A stretch of 64,000 bases of DNA from Buchnera aphidicola (Hyperomyzus lactucae) (GCF_005081705.1 NZ_CP034876.1:511863-575862), one strand, 5' to 3'; numbered from the stretch's first letter, positions 1-10,915 are shown. Made by a program: numbers and translations. The notes: generated from the sequence alone by a model not told the origin.

Positions 1-277
1 AATCATTATCCATACATGGTAAATCATCATGGATTAAAGAATAAGAGTGAATACATTCAATAACTGTAGATATTACATCCAATGTAACTATATTCACTTT
101 AAATGTTTCTCCAGTTGCATATACTAAACATGAACGCAATCTCTTTCCACCTGAAAAAATACTATATTTCATCGCTTTTAAAAGATTGGAATTTTGAAAA
201 GGTAAACTGTTTAATGTATAAAGAATTTTTTTATTTATACGATTTTTATAAATGTTATAGAGCTGAAAAAAATGCAT
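1..277 (-). CDS. ispA: Farnesyl diphosphate synthase, N-terminal part (runs off window)
   Basis: Prenyl transferase that condenses IPP with DMAPP/GPP to make farnesyl diphosphate for quinone and undecaprenyl carriers. Only the first 92 codons are in the window; the gene continues past base 1. The visible protein holds the family landmarks: FSGGKRLRSCLVYATG around residue 45 (substrate-binding GGKRLR) and HSYSLIHDDLPCMDND near the cut end, the first Asp-rich DDxxxD motif. The start chosen is the ATG at 275-277, giving MHFFQLYNIYKNR, which fits the usual distance to GGKRLR. yajR ends 64 bases upstream on the same strand. Known family, confident; completeness of the C-terminus cannot be judged. 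Confidence 0.93.
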   Translation of the reverse strand, partial: MHFFQLYNIYKNRINKKILYTLNSLPFQNSNLLKAMKYSIFSGGKRLRSCLVYATGETFKVNIVTLDVISTVIECIHSYSLIHDDLPCMDND

Positions 278-341
278 ATTTAAATACTCAAATAAAAAAA
301 TTTCTGCTATTTATTAAAATATATTGTACTATAAATACAAG

Positions 342-1502
342 TTACTTTTTACAAAAAATACTACACATTAACCATATCAAAACAATAAATATTTCAAATA
401 AAAAAATTTCTGCTATATTTAAAAAACTATATAACCAGCCACTAATAATACCACCAAAAGAAATCCCTAAAAATTGACTAGTAGAATAAATACTCATCAC
501 ACTTCCTTTATAATTACTTAGTAATTGTTTATTCAAATAAGAAGGTAAAAAAATTTCAAGAAAATTAAAAGCTATAAAAAAAACTTGCAAAGAAATTATT
601 AAAAAAAATAAATTATTGTTAGCTTCTTGAAACATCAATACTGAAAATAAAATAAATACAATACAAATTTCAATAATATTTTCTAAGAAATATTTATGTT
701 TACAGTAAAATATAAACAAAAATAAAATTAAAAAAGAAATTAATATAGTACTTGAATATACTTTCCAATGATTTTCAAAAGACAAACCAGATATTTCAAA
801 CTGATTAGGTATAACCATAAAATTAATCGTTAATAAAAAATGCAGAAAAAATATACCCAGATAAGATCTAAAAAATTTTTTATTAAAAATAAATTGCAAC
901 TTTTTACTAAACAAACTATTTTTATTGTTTTTAGATAATGAATAATTTTTAGAAGAAGGAACAATAAAAAAAACAATCAACATACAAAAAATAGAAAAAT
1001 ATGCAGATATCCAAAAAATAGAAAAATATCCAAAATACCGAATAATAAAAGGCCCAATAACCATAGAAATTAAAAAAGAAAAAGCAAAGCTTACACCTAT
1101 AGCAGCAATCGATTTAACATGGTTTTTTTTTCGAATTACATCAGATAAACAAGCCATACATACACCAGAAATAGCTCCAGAACCTTGAAAAAACCTACCA
1201 ATTATTAACCCCCAAATTGAATGCATAGTAGCAGAAAAAATATTTCCAATAAAAAATAGAAACAGACCTATTAAAATTATTTTTTTTCTATCAAATTTAT
1301 CTGATAACATTCCAAATGGAATCTGAAAAATCACTTGAGCAATACCATATATTCCTATAGATAAACCAATTAAAAATTCATTTGCATCATCTAAAAGTAT
1401 TCCATATTTACTTAAAACAGGAAGAATCATAAACATTCCAAGCATGCGTAATAAAAAAATTATACAAAAACTTAATGTGACTTGTAATTCTAAAAAGTTC
1501 AT
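342..1502 (-). CDS. yajR: MFS transporter YajR, core only
   Basis: Major-facilitator inner-membrane transporter of the YajR type; the substrate is not established. The protein is a 386-residue chain of about 12 hydrophobic segments. It carries RMLGMFMILPVLSKYG in the first segment and QIPFGMLSDKFDRKK, the MFS motif A loop between TM2 and TM3. YSTSQFLGISFGGIISGW marks a late TM segment. E. coli YajR is about 454 residues and ends in a soluble YAM domain; this protein stops right after the last TM segment, so that domain is absent. I place the start at the ATG at 1500-1502, preceded by AAAGAG; an in-frame ATG at 1544 would add 14 Lys/Asn-rich residues. It lies between cyoE and ispA, as in the E. 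coli neighbourhood with intervening genes lost. Confidence 0.88.
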   Translation of the reverse strand: MNFLELQVTLSFCIIFLLRMLGMFMILPVLSKYGILLDDANEFLIGLSIGIYGIAQVIFQIPFGMLSDKFDRKKIILIGLFLFFIGNIFSATMHSIWGLIIGRFFQGSGAISGVCMACLSDVIRKKNHVKSIAAIGVSFAFSFLISMVIGPFIIRYFGYFSIFWISAYFSIFCMLIVFFIVPSSKNYSLSKNNKNSLFSKKLQFIFNKKFFRSYLGIFFLHFLLTINFMVIPNQFEISGLSFENHWKVYSSTILISFLILFLFIFYCKHKYFLENIIEICIVFILFSVLMFQEANNNLFFLIISLQVFFIAFNFLEIFLPSYLNKQLLSNYKGSVMSIYSTSQFLGISFGGIISGWLYSFLNIAEIFLFEIFIVLIWLMCSIFCKK

Positions 1503-1571
1503 TTTATAATTCTCTTTATTCAATTTAATTTTATTAAAACTCACATTTAAGAAACAATATAATTGTAAAAA

Positions 1572-1916
1572 ATGGATATTAAAAATAAAAAACTATATAC
1601 ATATGAAACAATAGAAAAAGATTCCGAAGGATATTTAAAGAAAACTAAAGATTGGAATATGATATTGGCAGAAGAAATTGCGAAAACAGAAAACATCAAA
1701 CTAAATGCTGATCACTGGCAGATAATAATTTTTATACGAAATTTTTATTTTAAATTTAATATGACACCTTCTATGAGAATGTTGATTACCAGCATGAAAA
1801 AAGAAATGGGTATATCTAAAAGTAATAGTATTTATTTATTTAAACTTTTTCCTAAAGGACCAGCCATACAGGCTAGTAAAATTGCAGGAATACCTAAACC
1901 CGTGAAATGTTTGTAA
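1572..1916 (+). CDS. tusE: TusE, terminal sulfur carrier of the 2-thiouridine relay
   Basis: DsrC-family cytosolic protein that takes persulfide sulfur from the TusBCD complex and hands it to MnmA for 2-thiolation of U34 in tRNA-Glu, -Lys and -Gln. The 114-residue protein keeps the family signature: NADHWQIIIFIRNFYFKFN in the middle, LFPKGPAIQASKIAGIPKPVKCL at the end, and the catalytic penultimate cysteine (Cys113). It is slightly longer than the 109-residue E. coli protein at the N-terminus. The gene is convergent with cyoE, 19 bases apart. Its partner genes tusB, tusC and tusD are about 52 kb away at 53.8-54.9 kb, so the relay is intact but split between two loci. MnmA and TusA are outside the window. 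Confidence 0.95.
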   Translation: MDIKNKKLYTYETIEKDSEGYLKKTKDWNMILAEEIAKTENIKLNADHWQIIIFIRNFYFKFNMTPSMRMLITSMKKEMGISKSNSIYLFKLFPKGPAIQASKIAGIPKPVKCL

Positions 1917-1935
1917 AATATAAATAAAATATTTT

Positions 1936-2793
1936 TTAAAATAAAAAATCTATTGACATCAAAAAATTTAAAAAAACAACAACTATTATAGAATAATAAA
2001 ACAATCGACTTGCATTTCTTTTATCATTATTTTTTTTAATATTAGAATAAGCCAGAAATAACCAATAAAAATTTATTATAGAAGATAAAAACAAAAAATT
2101 ATAACTCAAAAAACCTAACACAGTTAATAATGAACTAAAAATAATAAACCCAATAATATAATAAAAAATGTGTTTTTTTGCAACAGCAATGCTTTTTACT
2201 AAAGGAAAAATTGGAATTTTAGCTTTTTGATAATCTTTAATTCTAACAATAGAAATAGCATAAAAATGAGACATTTGCCAAAATATAAAAATTATATATA
2301 ATAATATAGAGCATACATCAATATAATTAGAAACTGCCGTATAACCAATCATAGAAGGCATCGAACCTGAAAAACTACCAATAAATGTTGAATAAATTGA
2401 TCTTCTTTTATACAACAAGGTATACAAAAAAATGTAAATAAAAAATCCTAAGATTGAAAAAATCATCGATAAAAAATTTACTAAAAACCCTAATATAAAT
2501 ACTCCTAATATTCCTAAAATAATAGCAAAAATGGATGCTGATAAAAAAGAAATCAATTTTCTTGATAAGACTCTCTTATTTGTACGATTCATTTTTTTAT
2601 CTATATCATGATCAATTAAATTATTAAAGACACAAGCAGAAGCTATTACAAAAGATGTACCTAAAATAGTATAAAAAAATAAAAAAAAATCAAAACAAGT
2701 GTTTCTTGATGCCAAAAAAAAACTTCCCATGATTAAAATTATATTACCTAAAATAATACCAGGTTTGATTATTTCTAAATAATTCTTAAACAT
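1936..2793 (-). CDS. cyoE: Protoheme IX farnesyltransferase (heme O synthase)
   Basis: Integral membrane prenyltransferase that adds a farnesyl group to protoheme to make heme O, the cofactor of the bo3 oxidase encoded just upstream. The 285-residue protein is almost entirely hydrophobic, with about seven to nine TM segments. It has the UbiA-family Asp-rich motif NxxxDxxxD at N57-D61-D65 and a second polar loop [19 protein letters not shown] around residue 185. It is the last gene of cyoABCDE, 21 bases after cyoD. Its farnesyl donor is the product of ispA, at the left edge of the window. Confidence 0.96.
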   Translation of the reverse strand: MFKNYLEIIKPGIILGNIILIMGSFFLASRNTCFDFFLFFYTILGTSFVIASACVFNNLIDHDIDKKMNRTNKRVLSRKLISFLSASIFAIILGILGVFILGFLVNFLSMIFSILGFFIYIFLYTLLYKRRSIYSTFIGSFSGSMPSMIGYTAVSNYIDVCSILLYIIFIFWQMSHFYAISIVRIKDYQKAKIPIFPLVKSIAVAKKHIFYYIIGFIIFSSLLTVLGFLSYNFLFLSSIINFYWLFLAYSNIKKNNDKRNASRLFYYSIIVVVFLNFLMSIDFLF

Positions 2794-2814
2794 AAATTAT
2801 ACGTCTTTAATTAA

Positions 2815-3144
2815 TTATAATACAGTATACATCACATGATGATTTAAATTATACATGATCCATATCGAACCAAATACGACAATAAAAATAATTATAATTA
2901 CAAACAATAGAGTGACAAGATTCCATCGCATTTCTGAAGAAAAATCTAAATGCAAAAAATACACAAAATGAACTATAATTTGAATTATAGAACATACTAA
3001 AACAAGTATATAATTTAATTTACTAGGAAAAGTTTTTTGTATTACTAGCAAAAACGGAACTATAGTTAGTATTATAGAAAAGCAAAAACCTAATAAATAA
3101 GACTGAATTTCTTTATTATTATTTTTTTTAATAAAATTGTACAT
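2815..3144 (-). CDS. cyoD: Cytochrome bo oxidase subunit IV
   Basis: Small membrane subunit that helps assemble the CuB site of the bo3 ubiquinol oxidase. The 109-residue protein has three hydrophobic helices, with the typical [18 protein letters not shown] loop before the third. The open frame extends 27 codons upstream inside cyoC, but the real start is the ATG at 3142-3144 ([10 protein letters not shown]). Its first base is shared with the cyoC stop codon (TAATG), a classic translational-coupling junction. The resulting length matches the E. coli subunit. Confidence 0.95.
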   Translation of the reverse strand: MYNFIKKNNNKEIQSYLLGFCFSIILTIVPFLLVIQKTFPSKLNYILVLVCSIIQIIVHFVYFLHLDFSSEMRWNLVTLLFVIIIIFIVVFGSIWIMYNLNHHVMYTVL

Positions 3145-3755
3145 TAAATAGCTCCATTTAAATAAACAAAGGTAAAAACACAAATCCATATAATATCTAA
3201 AAAGTGCCAAAAAATGCTGAAACATAAAATTCTGGTATATATCGAATTAGTTAAACCTAATTTTTTTAACTGATAAAATATTGATAATATAAAAATTAAA
3301 CCAAAGAAAATATGGACACCATGAGTACCAACAAGAGTGAAAAAAATAGAAAAAAATGCATGTTTATCAGGACTTAAATTTCTTATTATAAGTTCATAAA
3401 ACTCATTTATTTCCATAGATAAAAAAATAAAACCTAAACAAAAAGTTATTATTAAAGATAAATAGAGCATTTTCATGTTTTTACGATTCATTGCAATAAC
3501 AATTAAACCACATGATAACGAACTTAATAATAATACAAATGTTTCTAATAGAATAAAAGATAAATTGAAAATTTTATTACTTATTAAATTAATAGATAAA
3601 TTTGAAGAGATTATAGCATAAACAGCAAAAAGCACTGCAAACATAATACAATCACTCATTAAATATATCCATAAACCAAATAATTTATTATTATCTAATT
3701 TTTTATCTTCAGTATTAAAATTTAATATTATATTGTTTTTTTTATTATTTATCAT
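3144..3755 (-). CDS. cyoC: Cytochrome bo oxidase subunit III
   Basis: Membrane subunit III of the quinol oxidase, stabilising subunit I. The 203-residue protein has five hydrophobic segments. Family stretches are [19 protein letters not shown] near residue 25, [19 protein letters not shown] with the conserved THG-H, and [18 protein letters not shown] at the end. The start overlaps the last 11 bases of cyoB and the stop overlaps cyoD by one base, so translation of cyoB, cyoC and cyoD is probably coupled. The N-terminal 20 residues are Asn/Lys-rich, a drift typical of A+T-rich genomes, and contain no recognisable motif. Confidence 0.96.
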   Translation of the reverse strand: MINNKKNNIILNFNTEDKKLDNNKLFGLWIYLMSDCIMFAVLFAVYAIISSNLSINLISNKIFNLSFILLETFVLLLSSLSCGLIVIAMNRKNMKMLYLSLIITFCLGFIFLSMEINEFYELIIRNLSPDKHAFFSIFFTLVGTHGVHIFFGLIFILSIFYQLKKLGLTNSIYTRILCFSIFWHFLDIIWICVFTFVYLNGAI

Positions 3756-5748
3756 TTGGAACCTTCTTTATCAATGCTTTTAAATTTTGATATTCAATTT
3801 CTTTTATGTCTTCTACTGAGATAGTATACTCTTTGTTTTCATTAATACTTGTCCACACTAAACTAATAATAATCACAGAAAAAGATAAACAACACATCCA
3901 AGTTATATGCCACACTGCTGAAAAACCAAACAACAATGAAAAAATACTAATAAAAAAACCCAGACCTGTATTTCGAGGCATATGAATTTCACAATAATTA
4001 GTATTATGTATTATTTTTTTGGTTTTTTTTATATTTTTATTTTTTTTTGTTTCCCAAAAATCATCTCTATCTGAAACTATAGGAATACAAGCAAAGTTAT
4101 AGATTGGAGCGGGTGAAGAAGTTGACCATTCCAAGGTTCTACCATCCCAAGGATCTCCAGTTAAATCTAAATTATGTTGACGATCTCGTACTGAAACAAA
4201 AAATTGAATTATTTGACAAATTATTCCTACTCCAATAAAACAAGCTCCAGCTGCTGCAATACATAACAACATATGAAAATCAGAATCAATATTTTGACTT
4301 AAACGACGAGTCATACCCATTAATCCTAAAAAATATAAAGGCATAAACGCAAGAAAAAATCCTATAATCCAAAACCAAAAAGCACGTTTTCCCCATTTTT
4401 CATTTAAAATAAATCCAAACAATTTAGGAAACCAATAACTGATTCCAGCAAAACATCCAAAAACAACTCCTCCAATTATTACATTATGAAAATGTGCAAC
4501 TAAAAATAAACTATTGTGTAAAATAAAATCAGCTGGAGGAACAGACAACAATACACCCGTCATTCCACCAATAGAAAAAGTTATCAAAAAACCTAATGTC
4601 CATAACATTGAAGAATGCATGTAAACACGACCTTGATACATTGTAAACAACCAATTGAAAATTTTTACTCCAGTAGGAATTGCTATAACCATAGTAGTAA
4701 TTCCAAAAAAAGCATTAATATTAGCTCCTGCTCCCATAGTAAAAAAATGATGAAGCCATACAATAAATGATAAAATTGTAATAGATAAAGTTGCCCATAC
4801 TAAAGATACATATCCAAATAAACGTTTTTTAGAAAAAGTTGCTACTATTTCTGAAAACACACCAAATACTGGTAATACTAAAATATAAACTTCTGGATGT
4901 CCCCAAATCCATATCAAATTAACATACATCATGGCATTTCCGCCTAAATCATTAGTAAAAAAATGAAAATTAAAATAACGATCTAAAGTCAGTAATACAA
5001 GAGTAATAGTTAAAACTGGAAAAGAGATTACAATAAGAATATTTGTGCAAAGAGAAGTCCAAGTAAAAACTGGCATTTTAAAAAAAGACATACCTGGTGC
5101 TCTCATTTTTAAAATCGTTACTAAAAAATTAATTCCTGTTAAAGTAGTACCAATACCGGCTATTTGTAAACTCCAAATCCAATAATCTACTCCTACACCA
5201 GAGCTATATTTAATACCAGATAATGGCGGGTAAGCTAACCAACCTGTTTGTGCAAACTCTCCTATTCCTAAAGATAAAGTAAGTAATACAGAACTACTAA
5301 CATTTAACCAAAAACTTAAATTATTCAGAAAAGGAAAAGCTACATCACGAGCTCCAATTTGTAATGGTACAACCAAATTCATTAAACCAATCACGAGCGG
5401 CATGGCTACAAAAAAAATCATTATTACGCCATGAGCAGTAAATATTTGATCATAATGATGAGGTGGTAAAAAACCTTTATAGCCTGCCGATGAAATCACT
5501 TGTTGAGTACGCATCAATATGGCATCAATAAAGCCACGAAATAACATAATAAACGCAAGTATTCCATACATAATAGAAATTTTTTTATGATCCACTGTAG
5601 TAAACCATTCAGACCACAAATATTGCCATTTTTTATAATAAGTGATACTGCATATAATGCATAAAGTAATTAAGATAATAGCACTATATGTAAACATAAT
5701 AATTGGTTCATGATAAGGAATTGCATTCAATGTTAGTTTTCCAAACAT
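3745..5748 (-). CDS. cyoB: Cytochrome bo oxidase subunit I (catalytic)
   Basis: Catalytic heme-copper subunit that oxidises ubiquinol, reduces oxygen to water and pumps protons across the inner membrane. The 667-residue protein is collinear with E. coli CyoB. Low-spin heme ligands are H106 and H421. CuB ligands are H284, H333 and H334, with the cross-linked Y288 in WGHPEVY. H419 is the heme-O3 ligand and K362 belongs to the K channel, in TGVKIFNW. The C-terminal loop after residue 560 is lysine/asparagine-rich and poorly conserved, encoded through T-rich tracts near 4010-4050. No other terminal oxidase is visible in the window. Confidence 0.98.
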   Translation of the reverse strand: MFGKLTLNAIPYHEPIIMFTYSAIILITLCIICSITYYKKWQYLWSEWFTTVDHKKISIMYGILAFIMLFRGFIDAILMRTQQVISSAGYKGFLPPHHYDQIFTAHGVIMIFFVAMPLVIGLMNLVVPLQIGARDVAFPFLNNLSFWLNVSSSVLLTLSLGIGEFAQTGWLAYPPLSGIKYSSGVGVDYWIWSLQIAGIGTTLTGINFLVTILKMRAPGMSFFKMPVFTWTSLCTNILIVISFPVLTITLVLLTLDRYFNFHFFTNDLGGNAMMYVNLIWIWGHPEVYILVLPVFGVFSEIVATFSKKRLFGYVSLVWATLSITILSFIVWLHHFFTMGAGANINAFFGITTMVIAIPTGVKIFNWLFTMYQGRVYMHSSMLWTLGFLITFSIGGMTGVLLSVPPADFILHNSLFLVAHFHNVIIGGVVFGCFAGISYWFPKLFGFILNEKWGKRAFWFWIIGFFLAFMPLYFLGLMGMTRRLSQNIDSDFHMLLCIAAAGACFIGVGIICQIIQFFVSVRDRQHNLDLTGDPWDGRTLEWSTSSPAPIYNFACIPIVSDRDDFWETKKNKNIKKTKKIIHNTNYCEIHMPRNTGLGFFISIFSLLFGFSAVWHITWMCCLSFSVIIISLVWTSINENKEYTISVEDIKEIEYQNLKALIKKVPNDK

Positions 5749-5751
5749 TTC

Positions 5752-6672
5752 TTATTTCTCCACTTTTATACTTTTAGTAGATATTTTACTGACAGTATTG
5801 TGATCTAAAATTTTAAAGTTTTTTGCTGAAAATTGGTTTATAATTTGATCAAATAAGTTTTTTTTAACATTAGAAAAATATTCTACTGAATAGTTCTTAT
5901 TCGGAATAGATATTGTATTAAAATGTTTCATTGTATTTAATTTTTTAGATGAATGACTAATTTTCTTTACCCAATCTATAAAAAAAGAATCTTTTAATAC
6001 AGAAATAGCAGTGAACTTCATATTAGAAAAGCCATTTCCACTATAATTAGATGATATTCCTTTATATTTTCCCGGATGATTAGCAATTAAATTTAATTTT
6101 GTCATCATGCCCGGCATAGCATATATTTGACTACCAAGAGATGGAATAAAAAAAGCATTCATAACAGAATTTGAAGTAATACGGAAAATTATAGGTCTAT
6201 TGATAGGAAACATAATTTCATTAATTGTTGCAATATGATAGTCTGGATAAATAAATAACCATTTCCAATCTAGTGCAATTGCATCTATTTTTATCGGATT
6301 ATAAAAAGAAGAAATAGGTTTTTTGGGTTCTAATTTATGACTATAATTCCAAGCCAAAAAAGCTAAAAAAGAAACTATAAAGATTGGAATAGTCCAAACT
6401 ACTATTTCTATTTTTCTTGAATCAGACCAATTAGGTTTATATATCTGATTAATATTAGTTGAACGATACTTAATTGAAAAATATATAGTCATAAAAATTA
6501 CTGGAATGATAACAAAAAGCATCATTATAAACGATATGAATATTAATGAACATTCCTCTATGGCAATAGTTCCATGGGGATTTAATAATAAACTATCACA
6601 TCCATTAAATACAAAAATCATTAATATTAATGAAATAACTTTAAAAAAATTATTATAATTTAAACATGTCAT
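5752..6672 (-). CDS. cyoA: Cytochrome bo oxidase subunit II (lipoprotein)
   Basis: Periplasm-facing subunit II of the quinol oxidase. The 306-residue protein begins with a lipoprotein signal peptide; the lipobox VFNGC puts the lipidated cysteine at C25. Two TM helices follow, then a cupredoxin-fold domain ([33 protein letters not shown]). As in other quinol oxidases the CuA ligands are absent. It is first in the operon with GAGG seven bases before the ATG, three bases upstream of cyoB. The last ~60 residues are Lys/Asn-rich and diverged. The 220-base gap to divergent bolA should hold the operon promoter; I could not place it confidently. Confidence 0.96.
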   Translation of the reverse strand: MTCLNYNNFFKVISLILMIFVFNGCDSLLLNPHGTIAIEECSLIFISFIMMLFVIIPVIFMTIYFSIKYRSTNINQIYKPNWSDSRKIEIVVWTIPIFIVSFLAFLAWNYSHKLEPKKPISSFYNPIKIDAIALDWKWLFIYPDYHIATINEIMFPINRPIIFRITSNSVMNAFFIPSLGSQIYAMPGMMTKLNLIANHPGKYKGISSNYSGNGFSNMKFTAISVLKDSFFIDWVKKISHSSKKLNTMKHFNTISIPNKNYSVEYFSNVKKNLFDQIINQFSAKNFKILDHNTVSKISTKSIKVEK

Positions 6673-6892
6673 TCAAAAACCTCAAAATAATATAATATTT
6701 TTACTAAAAATTTAATAAAATTATTAATTTAATATTTAAAATAATACATAACACTATTTTTACAAAAAAAAAACTAATACCTGTGAAATAATTGAATTAT
6801 TTTTTAAAAATTGATAAAATTTAAAAATCAAAAATCAGTATGTATACGTATAAAATTTAAACATTTAACAAAATAGGAGATAATATTAATTA

Positions 6893-7198
6893 ATGACTCT
6901 AGAAAAAATAAAAAAATATTTAACATCTCAAATTAAGATAAACTTTATTGAAATTTATGACAATAGTTCATTACACAATTATTCAAAAAAAAAACTTACA
7001 CATTTGAAAATAATAATTATTAGTAATGATTTTATCAATGAAAAAATCATAAATAGACACCGTATAGTTTTTTCAAAATTATCAAAAATAATTATAGAAA
7101 AAATATATTCAATAACGTTGTATACTTATACTTTGAATGAATGGGAATGTAAAAAATACGAAATAGATAATTATTCTAAGTGTTTTAAAAAAAAATAA
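6893..7198 (+). CDS. bolA: BolA-family protein
   Basis: Small cytosolic BolA/YrbA-fold protein; relatives pair with monothiol glutaredoxins to bind or transfer Fe-S clusters, and E. coli BolA also acts as a transcription regulator. The 101-residue protein has the core [29 protein letters not shown], with the conserved NRHR histidine, then [10 protein letters not shown]. The end is a basic tail. AGGAGA lies 12 bases before the ATG. It sits between cyoA and tig as in E. coli, with yajG and ampG missing. A regulator role is doubtful in this genome; an Fe-S role is inference. Confidence 0.93.
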   Translation: MTLEKIKKYLTSQIKINFIEIYDNSSLHNYSKKKLTHLKIIIISNDFINEKIINRHRIVFSKLSKIIIEKIYSITLYTYTLNEWECKKYEIDNYSKCFKKK

Positions 7199-7382
7199 TA
7201 TTTTACTAGTTTACCAGAAAAAATTAAGACAAAAATGTACTAAAACACTTTAATATAAAAATATTTTCGATAAAAAATAATTATTATTCATAATAGCTCG
7301 AATAAAAAATCACTAAAAAATTTTAAAACTATTATAAAACATCTAAAATATACTGATAAAAGCAATCGTTTGAGGTAATAAG

Positions 7383-8705
7383 ATGAAATTTTTTATGGAA
7401 AAAAATAAAGATACTGGTCATAGTGTCAGAATTAATATTCTAAAAAAAGTAGTTAACAATGCTATTGTTAAAGAACTTATAAACATTAGCAAAAAAACAA
7501 ATATTAATGGATTTAGAAAGGGTAAAATTCCCATTAAAGTTGTAAAAGAAAAATATGGTGACGTCATTTATTATGATGTATTTAAACAACTAATGCAAAA
7601 ATTTTTTTATGAATTTACAGAAAAAGAAAAAATTAAAATTATTGGTTCTCCAAAATATTATTTACATAAAAATGAAGATAATAAAAAAGAATATTTTGAA
7701 TATTCCGTTATCTATGAAATATATCCAAAATTTAATATCGAAGACATAAAAAGCATAAAAGCAAAAAATATAACCGTAAATATTACAGATGCAGACATTA
7801 AAAAAAATATAGAAAAATACAAAACAAGAATAAATGTTTGGAATATAGAAAATAAAGCTATTAAGCCTCATGATCGAGTCACAATAAACTATAATATTTA
7901 TGAAAAAAATAAAAGATTAAAAAATTTTGAAACAAAAAATTTTACTTTTATTGTATCTGAAAACACACTAATACCTCAATTAAATGAAAAAATCATTAAT
8001 CATATTATTAATGACATTATTTTTTTTAAAAAAAAATTTCATCCGTTTTATCCAGAAAAAGAACTGCAAAATAAAGATATTACATTTAAAATCAAAATAG
8101 TAAAAATTGAAAAAAAACGAGAACAAGACTTAGAAGAAAAAAATATTAAAAATGAAAAAATTACTCAAGTTACATACCAAACTATAAAAAATAATTTTAT
8201 TTTTCAGGTAAATAAAATAACTGAAAAATATTTAGAAGAGCAAATCATAAAAAATATTATCAAAAAAAATATTATACTAATACCTCCAATTTTATTTCAA
8301 GAAGAAATAAAATGTATATATGAACAATACAAAAAAGAATATTTAGAAGAAAAAAATCATAATATTTTAGAAAAAAAATATCATATAAATTTTGATTTTC
8401 AAGCTAGAAAACGATTATCTCTTAAAATTATTATAGAAAAAATTATTTCTGATCATCAATTACATGCTAATGAAAATAATGTAAAATCATTAATTAAAAA
8501 CATATCTTTAAACTATAAAAAACCAATAGAAATTATTAATTTATATAATAAAGATAATCATTTAAAAAATAAAATTAATAACATAGACTTGGAAAATCAA
8601 GCGGTTTCTCTTTTAAAAAAAAACATTCAAACTACAGAAGAATATTGGACTTTTGATAAATTTATAAATTATAACTGGAAAATGCATGATGAATTTATTG
8701 TATAA
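7383..8705 (+). CDS. tig: Trigger factor, PPIase domain degraded
   Basis: Ribosome-associated chaperone that shields nascent chains near the exit tunnel. The 440-residue protein keeps the N-terminal ribosome-docking signature GFRKGKIP near residue 42 and the C-terminal helical arms (ENQAVSLLKKNI near the end). The middle, residues ~150-245, corresponds to the FKBP-type prolyl isomerase domain. It still begins DRVTINYNI, but most glycines and the aromatic active-site positions of E. coli are replaced by Lys, Asn and Ile, so catalytic activity is unlikely. GAGGT precedes the ATG by eight bases, and the start aligns with E. coli. A T8A9 homopolymer lies at 8020-8036 in the coding region. Confidence 0.93.
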   Translation: MKFFMEKNKDTGHSVRINILKKVVNNAIVKELINISKKTNINGFRKGKIPIKVVKEKYGDVIYYDVFKQLMQKFFYEFTEKEKIKIIGSPKYYLHKNEDNKKEYFEYSVIYEIYPKFNIEDIKSIKAKNITVNITDADIKKNIEKYKTRINVWNIENKAIKPHDRVTINYNIYEKNKRLKNFETKNFTFIVSENTLIPQLNEKIINHIINDIIFFKKKFHPFYPEKELQNKDITFKIKIVKIEKKREQDLEEKNIKNEKITQVTYQTIKNNFIFQVNKITEKYLEEQIIKNIIKKNIILIPPILFQEEIKCIYEQYKKEYLEEKNHNILEKKYHINFDFQARKRLSLKIIIEKIISDHQLHANENNVKSLIKNISLNYKKPIEIINLYNKDNHLKNKINNIDLENQAVSLLKKNIQTTEEYWTFDKFINYNWKMHDEFIV

Positions 8706-8837
8706 TTAATTTAATACTGTCTTCTCATAATTTGAATTTTTCTGCTATATTTATCTTTAATATAATAATTGAAATTATGATGTAATATAAAATAATACTA
8801 ATTATCTAACAATATTAAAATTTTCTAGGAATAAAAA

Positions 8838-9452
8838 ATGTTATATAATCATAATCGAAAAAACTCATATTCAACACTCATTCCTATGGTTGTAGAACAA
8901 CATTCTAGAGGAGAGCGTTCATATGACATATATTCGCGACTTTTAAAAGAACGAATAATTTTTATGACAGGCAATATTGAAGATAATATGGCAAACAATA
9001 TTGTAGCTCAAATATTATTTTTAGAAGCAGAAAATCCAGAAAAAGATATATTTTTATATATTAATTCTCCTGGAGGTATTATTACGTCAGGTATGTCTAT
9101 TTATGACACAATGAAATTTGTCAAGCCAGATATTAACACTATTTGCATGGGTCAAGCATGTTCAATGGCCGCTTTATTACTAACATCTGGTACTAAAGGA
9201 AAAAGATTTTGCTTGCCTAATTCAAGAGTTATGATTCATCAACCATTAGGTGGATATCAAGGACAAGCTTCAGATATTGCTATTCATGCACGAGAAATAA
9301 TGGAAATGAAAAAAAAATTAAATAAATTAATATCATTCCATACAGGTCAATCTATAAAAAAAATAAACAAAGATACAGAACGTGATTGTTTTTTATCAGC
9401 AGATGAGTCTATTCAATACGGATTAATTGATTTTATTTTAACTCAGCGTTAA
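8838..9452 (+). CDS. clpP: ClpP protease subunit
   Basis: Serine peptidase that forms the 14-mer proteolytic chamber docked to ClpX. The 204-residue protein has the complete catalytic triad: Ser109 in [11 protein letters not shown], His134 in [13 protein letters not shown] and Asp183 in DTERDCF. The numbering is shifted by two relative to the E. coli precursor. The N-terminal propeptide is short and variable. AGGA precedes the ATG by eight bases. clpX follows after 97 bases in the same direction, the conserved clpPX pairing. A ClpX-type but no ClpA-type unfoldase gene is in the window. Confidence 0.98.
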   Translation: MLYNHNRKNSYSTLIPMVVEQHSRGERSYDIYSRLLKERIIFMTGNIEDNMANNIVAQILFLEAENPEKDIFLYINSPGGIITSGMSIYDTMKFVKPDINTICMGQACSMAALLLTSGTKGKRFCLPNSRVMIHQPLGGYQGQASDIAIHAREIMEMKKKLNKLISFHTGQSIKKINKDTERDCFLSADESIQYGLIDFILTQR

Positions 9453-9549
9453 TAAAAAATGACATTTGTCAAATTTTTATAAAATATTACAAAATATATA
9501 GAATCTATTTACTCGAAAATATAAAAAAGCATAAGAAAGAGGTTAAAGC

Positions 9550-10836
9550 ATGACAGATAAGAGTAAAGAAAATTCTAAAAAACTTCTTTATTGTTCATTT
9601 TGTGGAAAAAATCAAAAAGAAGTACGAAAGTTAATAGCTGGTCCAACAGTATATATATGTGATGAATGTGTAAAATTATGCAATGATATTCTTACTGAAG
9701 AAATTATAAAGAACAAAAAAACAGAAACCGAATATCAAATAAATTATTTACCTACACCTCATGAAATAAAAAAACATCTTGATAATTATGTAATTGGACA
9801 AGATCATACAAAAAAGATTTTATCTGTTGCTGTTTATAATCATTATAAACGTCTTCGTAATTTCAGTGAGAATAAAGATCTAGTTGAGTTGGGAAAAAGC
9901 AATATTTTATTAATAGGACCTACTGGTAGTGGTAAAACATTATTAGCGCAAACACTAGCGAAATTATTAGATGTACCTTTTACTATTGCAGATGCTACTA
10001 CTCTAACAGAAGCAGGATATGTAGGAGAAGATGTTGAAAATGTAATACAAAAACTGTTACAAACATGTAAGTATAACGTAAAAAAAGCAGAATTAGGTAT
10101 TGTTTATATTGATGAAATAGATAAAATTTCAAGAAAATCTGATAATCCCTCTATTACTAGAGATGTTTCTGGAGAAGGAGTTCAACAAGCTTTATTAAAA
10201 TTAATCGAAGGAACATTAGCATCTATTCCACCTCAAGGAGGACGAAAACACCCTCAACAAGAATTTTTACAAGTAAATACATCAAATATTTTATTTATAT
10301 GCGCTGGAGCATTTTCGGGATTATCTAAAATTATTTCTAAACGATTAAACACAGGAACAGAAATAGGTTTTAATGCTTCTGTTCAGAAATCCAAAAAAAA
10401 AATGTCAGAAGATTTCTTGCTAAAACAAGTAGAACCTAAAGATTTGATAAAATTTGGATTAATTCCTGAATTTATTGGTCGCTTACCAATAGTAACGGTA
10501 TTGAATGAATTAACTGAAGAAGCATTAGTTGAAATATTATGTAAACCTAAAAATGCTTTAATTAAACAGTATCAAATATTATTTAAGTTAGAAAAAGTAC
10601 AATTAGAATTTAGCAAAAAATCTATTGCTGCTATTGCAAAAAAAGCAATGAATAAAAAAACAGGTGCTAGAGGATTGCGTTCTATAATTGAAAGTATGTT
10701 GCTTGATATCATGTATGAACTTCCATCTATGCTCAATATAGAAAAAGTACTAATAAATGAGTCTGTTGTACATAATAATACATCACCAAAAATAATACAT
10801 GGAAAAACAAATCACACAAAACATCAGATAAATTAA
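9550..10836 (+). CDS. clpX: ClpX unfoldase
   Basis: AAA+ ATPase that recognises, unfolds and feeds substrates to ClpP. The 428-residue protein has the N-terminal zinc-binding domain (C15, C18, C37, C40) and Walker A GPTGSGKT at 123-130. The GYVG pore loop is at 156-159 and Walker B IVYIDEID has its DE at 188-189. The RKH pore loop ([10 protein letters not shown]) and the sensor-2 GARGLRS near residue 370 are also present. The last ~20 residues are Asn/His/Lys-rich and not conserved. AGAGG lies upstream of the ATG. Everything needed for ATP hydrolysis and ClpP partnership is visible. Confidence 0.98.
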   Translation: MTDKSKENSKKLLYCSFCGKNQKEVRKLIAGPTVYICDECVKLCNDILTEEIIKNKKTETEYQINYLPTPHEIKKHLDNYVIGQDHTKKILSVAVYNHYKRLRNFSENKDLVELGKSNILLIGPTGSGKTLLAQTLAKLLDVPFTIADATTLTEAGYVGEDVENVIQKLLQTCKYNVKKAELGIVYIDEIDKISRKSDNPSITRDVSGEGVQQALLKLIEGTLASIPPQGGRKHPQQEFLQVNTSNILFICAGAFSGLSKIISKRLNTGTEIGFNASVQKSKKKMSEDFLLKQVEPKDLIKFGLIPEFIGRLPIVTVLNELTEEALVEILCKPKNALIKQYQILFKLEKVQLEFSKKSIAAIAKKAMNKKTGARGLRSIIESMLLDIMYELPSMLNIEKVLINESVVHNNTSPKIIHGKTNHTKHQIN

Positions 10837-10915
10837 ACAATATTTGATGCTCTTAAAAAATAAAAAAACTACTTTTTATTTTATCAAACGTTTAGTATTA
10901 AACATCAAGCGATTA

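Noticed and set aside
103-477. 124-codon open frame on the plus strand
   Set aside because: It runs antisense across the start of ispA and the end of yajR, has no family similarity and no ribosome-binding site; it is a shadow of A+T-rich coding DNA.
6843-6852. Perfect palindrome TATACGTATA upstream of bolA
   Set aside because: Ten bases only, with no second copy or known operator match; not enough to claim a regulatory site.
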